38,008 bases of DNA from a virus, in IMG/VR virus record IMGVR_UViG_3300042528_000525, positions 1 to 38,008 of that record; one strand, given 5' to 3'. A model generated the notes under the pieces. That model saw nothing but the letters and a program-made list of their open reading frames with translations, made no database searches and had not been told where the DNA came from. A program made the position numbers and the translations under genes. The first letter of the stretch is position 1. Each line of letters opens with the position of its first letter. This document shows positions 36,671 through 38,008 of the stretch, piece by piece.

Positions 36671-36700
36671 TTTGACACCCATGCCGCAAGCAGCGGCATG
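36671..36700 (+). promoter_or_regulatory. TTTGACAC plus start-codon hairpin
   Basis: TTTGACAC (36671-36678), CATGCCGC (36680-36687), 5-base loop, GCGGCATG (36693-36700). The fibre ATG is at the end of the 3' arm; the 5' arm also has an ATG (36681) that starts a 6-codon ORF ending on the fibre start as ATGA. Confidence 0.6.
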
Positions 36701-38008
36701 AAACTTTTCCTCGACCAAAAAAACCGGCGATTCATCAAGAGCGCCGCGTCGAATGTCGCGCTCCAGACCCTCCACCTCAAGCGCCGCGACCAGGTGCCGA
36801 TCGAGATCGTTTTCGTCAGCAACAACGCCGTCACCCCCGCCCCCGCCGGCACCACCACCGCAGTCGGCCTCAAAGCCAAATTCTCCGACGCCAACTTCCT
36901 TGCCTACGCTCCCGCCGGCACCGCCCTCCTCGACCTCTTCACCCAGCCCGTCGAAACCGCATTCGCCTCCAACCCCGCCAGCCTCCCCGCCCTCCTCGAA
37001 GTCCGCTGGTCCGCCCCTGGCGAGAGCCTCCGCACCGCCACCCTCCAGGTCGAACTTCAAAACTCCGTCATCCTCGGCACCGAAGGCACCCCCGCCGCCG
37101 CCCCCGACCTCAAAGCCACGCAAGCCGAGGCCGAAGCAGGCACCAGCAACGAAAAGTGGATGACCCCCCTGCGCACCGCGCAAGCCATTGCCGAACTCGC
37201 CCCACCGACCACATGGACCAGCGTCACCGGCAAGCCCGAGTCTTTCCCGCCGTCCTCCCACACCCACACGGCCAGCCAGATCACCGATTTTTCCAGCGCC
37301 GTCGTCGCCGCCGCCCCGCCGACCACCGACGCCTCCCTCCTCACCAGCGGCACCCTCGCCGACGCCCGCCTCTCCGCCGCCACCACTGACTCCCTGGCCA
37401 AAGCCGCCACCGCTCTCCAGCCCGACTCTCTGGGCGGCGTCGAAGTTTCCTATCTCTCAGCGAAAGGCTACAACCTCGGCGAAAATAACCCCCAGCCTGG
37501 CGAAGTATTCCTCCAAGCCGCAGCCAGCGCCCTCGGCGTCTCCATCCGCCCCGCCTCACTCACAGACGACCGCGTTCTCATCACGCCGGACTCCGACGGC
37601 ACCCTCGCCCTCACCCCCCACGCCGATGGGCGCACCCAGCAACTCTTCTTTACCGGCATTTCTTCTCCCGCGTCCACCCTCGGCCGCCCCGACGATTACT
37701 ATTTGCGACGCGACGGCTCCACGAGCGTCACCATTTTTCGGAAAAACAACGCAAGCCAGTGGGAGGCCGAAGCCACTCTCGCCACCTCCGGAGCCGTCAC
37801 CGCCGCCACGCAATCTCTCACGGACTCCCTCGCCACCCTCGAATCCTCCCTCGGCACCCTCGCCACCCAATCCGCCGAAGCCGTTGAGATCACCGGCGGC
37901 TCCGCCCACTTTGACACCCTTTCCGCAGGCACCGACCACGCCGCCGCAGATGGCTACCTCACCGTAGCCGCCAACGGCGACCTCCTCGGCACCGGCGCAA
38001 ACCGCATC
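36698..38008 (+). CDS. Tail fibre, runs off the window
   Basis: 437 residues visible from the ATG at 36698, no stop before the window end. Residues 1-145 form an N-terminal attachment domain (MKLFLDQKNRRFIKSAASNV, LKRRDQVPIEIVFVSNNAVT, LPALLEVRWSAPGESLRTAT). A segment TSNEKWMTPLRTAQAIAE and SSHTHTASQITDFSSAV follows, which is the His-containing collar motif common in phage fibres (SHTHxxSxITDF). Then LLTSGTLADARLSA, and the EITGG-FDTLSAG end module. If the genome is circular it continues at base 185 and ends at 217, giving a protein of about 448 residues. Confidence 0.85.
   Translation, partial: MKLFLDQKNRRFIKSAASNVALQTLHLKRRDQVPIEIVFVSNNAVTPAPAGTTTAVGLKAKFSDANFLAYAPAGTALLDLFTQPVETAFASNPASLPALLEVRWSAPGESLRTATLQVELQNSVILGTEGTPAAAPDLKATQAEAEAGTSNEKWMTPLRTAQAIAELAPPTTWTSVTGKPESFPPSSHTHTASQITDFSSAVVAAAPPTTDASLLTSGTLADARLSAATTDSLAKAATALQPDSLGGVEVSYLSAKGYNLGENNPQPGEVFLQAAASALGVSIRPASLTDDRVLITPDSDGTLALTPHADGRTQQLFFTGISSPASTLGRPDDYYLRRDGSTSVTIFRKNNASQWEAEATLATSGAVTAATQSLTDSLATLESSLGTLATQSAEAVEITGGSAHFDTLSAGTDHAAADGYLTVAANGDLLGTGANRI
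37825..38008 (+). repeat. Terminal direct repeat, right copy
   Basis: Matches 1-184. The last 99 bases (37910-38008) are identical to 86-184 and 37825-37860 to 1-36; 37861-37909 is diverged without gaps. Confidence 0.85.

Overview
The window is almost certainly the genome of a temperate, tailed, lambda-like siphophage. It has about 60 genes, nearly all on the plus strand and most joined by ATGA stop/start overlaps. The two ends carry the same stretch of a tail-fibre gene (1-184 matches 37825-38008 without gaps: first 36 bp identical, about 49 bp diverged, last 99 bp identical). The contig is therefore best read as a circular or circularly permuted genome of about 37.8 kb opened inside a fibre gene. 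The sequence is GC-rich with three AT-rich islands. The host is not proven. Short CTCTGTG-type repeats, CA-rich leaders without a Shine-Dalgarno and an uncharged (no CCA) tRNA gene would fit an environmental Gram-negative lineage such as Verrucomicrobiota, but this is inference.

Layout. 1-3.5 kb: tail fibre, secreted Ig-like and LamG adhesin genes. 3.5-5.7 kb: lysis cassette (two lipoproteins, two TM/coiled-coil proteins, holin-like protein, amidase). 5.7-7.4 kb: metallophosphoesterase, HTH protein and an HExxH protein. 7.4-8.7 kb: attP, built on the 3' part of a tRNA-Leu gene with paired arm sites, then a tyrosine integrase. 8.75-9.6 kb: a divergent pair of ribbon-helix-helix regulators around a shared GGTAGCACC operator, the only minus-strand gene, then an excisionase-like HTH gene. 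10-18 kb: recombination and replication (RecA/Sak4-like ATPase, PD-(D/E)XK nuclease, SSB-like protein, GIY-YIG protein, two QLDLF clamp-motif proteins, an initiator-like gene containing phased GTTACG iterons, DnaB helicase, PP-loop protein, RuvC-like resolvase). 18-20.4 kb: HTH and small accessory genes and an AT-rich GIY-YIG gene. 20.5-31 kb: packaging and head genes (Nu1-like and P27-like small terminase candidates, PLD-like protein, GpA terminase, gpW-like protein, portal, ClpP protease with nested scaffold, major capsid, head-tail joining, tail tube). 30.5-38 kb: tail chaperones with a canonical -1 frameshift site, tape measure, tail tip, fibres.

Several things stand out. (i) The 8-mer TTTGACAC recurs upstream of late genes and is followed, in most cases, by a gene-specific inverted repeat that contains or abuts the start codon; one copy lies inside the protease gene just before an in-frame start that would give a scaffold protein. 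(ii) An intergenic region at 13.28-13.57 kb has two arrays of the degenerate pentamer GGCNN, each ended by the same two-stem hairpin whose inner stem has changed with pairing kept. (iii) A tRNA gene with the three hallmarks of initiator tRNA lies in the middle of the late operon. (iv) Micro-ORFs of 4-25 codons bridge gaps between genes through ATGA overlaps at both ends. The first two are the best candidates for something undescribed; the rest of the gene content is conventional.
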